Source: an uncultured Thalassolituus sp. (GTDB lineage: Bacteria > Pseudomonadota > Gammaproteobacteria > Pseudomonadales > Oceanobacteraceae). From it: 6,496 nt of DNA. The notes beneath the pieces are model-generated. The model did not search any database and was not told the origin of the DNA. It was given only the letters and a program-made list of their open reading frames with translations. Location of the stretch: assembly GCA_913054055.1 (NCBI GenBank), contig CAJXIT010000203.1:1-6496 (forward strand). The letters are read 5' to 3'. Position numbers and translations under genes: made by a program. Shown here piece after piece: positions 5,914 to 6,496 of this stretch (the stretch's first letter is position 1; every line of letters starts with the position of its first letter).

Positions 5914-6496
5914 TGAGACGGATGCTATTTGTTTTTGCTTCGGTTTTATTATTCAGTGCTTCAAGTTTAGCTGAAGAAAAATTCGGTATCCCAGCGGTAA
6001 CCTATCAACCTCAACCGGATGGCAGTGGTCGCTATACCGTAACCATTCAAATCCTAGCCATTATGACCATGTTAACAGTGTTACCAACATTGTTGATCAT
6101 GATGACATCTTTTATTCGTATCATTGTTGTTTTTTCTATTCTTAGGCAGGCACTGGGATTGCAACAAACACCATCCAACCAAATTGTTTTGGGTTTAACC
6201 TTATTTCTAACCATATTCATTATGATGCCTGTGTTTAATGTTATTAACGAGCAAGCCATTCAACCCTATATTAGCGAGGATCTTTTGCCGTTAGAGGCTT
6301 TAGAAAAAGCCACTGTTCCCATTAAAGAATTTATGTTGGCGCAAATAAGGGAAACAGATTTAAATCTATTTGTACGTTTAAGTGGTGAGAAAAATATTGC
6401 AGCCCCTATGGATACGCCTTTGCATATTGTGGTGCCCGCATTTGTCACAAGTGAATTAAAAACGGCGTTTCAAATGGGCTTTATGATTTTTATTCC
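5910..6496 (+). CDS. fliP: Flagellar export gate protein FliP, 3'-partial
   Basis: The first 195 residues of FliP (about 245-255 in related bacteria), the main subunit of the flagellar type III export gate. A cleavable signal peptide is visible at about 1-21 (basic MMRR, hydrophobic core, cleavage likely after SLA). Next come the transmembrane segment around 46-65, the conserved TSFIRIIVVFSILRQALGLQQTP block (67-89), a second hydrophobic segment (about 91-112), and the family signature PAFVTSELKTAFQMGFMIF (176-194) just before the window ends. The ATG at 5910 overlaps the fliO stop as ATGA, with GGAG (5898-5901) 8 nt upstream. A second ATG follows at once (5913), so the exact start is uncertain by one residue. 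The reading frame is open to the right edge. Confidence 0.96.
   Translation, partial: MMRRMLFVFASVLLFSASSLAEEKFGIPAVTYQPQPDGSGRYTVTIQILAIMTMLTVLPTLLIMMTSFIRIIVVFSILRQALGLQQTPSNQIVLGLTLFLTIFIMMPVFNVINEQAIQPYISEDLLPLEALEKATVPIKEFMLAQIRETDLNLFVRLSGEKNIAAPMDTPLHIVVPAFVTSELKTAFQMGFMIFI

Noticed and set aside
6047..6448. Two minus-strand frames (70 and 60 residues) in the last 450 bp
   Set aside because: They are antisense to fliP, which is clearly coding on the + strand up to the window end.

Overview
This window is a stretch of a polar-type flagellar gene cluster from a gammaproteobacterium. All genes are on the + strand, and the order is [receiver?]-PP2C-HATPase regulator, HPt protein, fliK, fliL, fliM, fliN, fliO, fliP. 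The order, the regulator/HPt pair just before fliK, and the sigma-54 type promoters resemble Pseudomonas/Oceanospirillales flagellar clusters. The modest GC content, judged by eye, points more to a marine Oceanospirillales-like bacterium than to Pseudomonas. That taxonomic call is inference.

Region 1 (start to 1340): the 3' part of an HsbR-like partner-switching regulator. Its reading frame is open through the left edge of the window, so the Met at position 60 is not its start. It is followed 3 nt later by a small HPt phosphotransfer protein with a GTG start. Together they form a phosphorelay/partner-switch module of the HptB-HsbR type, placed inside the flagellar locus.

Region 2 (1341-2947): a well-spaced sigma-54 promoter, fliK (hook-length control), and a strong Rho-independent terminator that closes the fliK transcription unit.

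Region 3 (2948-6496): a second, near-consensus sigma-54 promoter starts the fliLMNOP operon. fliL encodes the stator-associated membrane protein. fliM and fliN encode the switch/C-ring proteins and overlap by ATGA. An 83-bp gap follows, with a possible weaker third sigma-54 element and an overlapping hairpin. Then come fliO and fliP, export-gate assembly and core proteins that also overlap by ATGA. fliP runs off the right edge.

The most notable points are the in-register sigma-54 GG-N10-GC elements in the three larger intergenic gaps after the HPt gene (fliK, fliL and possibly fliO), a tandem 20-residue repeat in the FliN N-terminus whose core differs only at synonymous positions, and a candidate FleQ-like box between the fliK terminator and the fliL promoter. 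I see no mobile element, CRISPR array, RNA gene or wholly new system. The window is largely a conserved flagellar operon with some distinctive local details.
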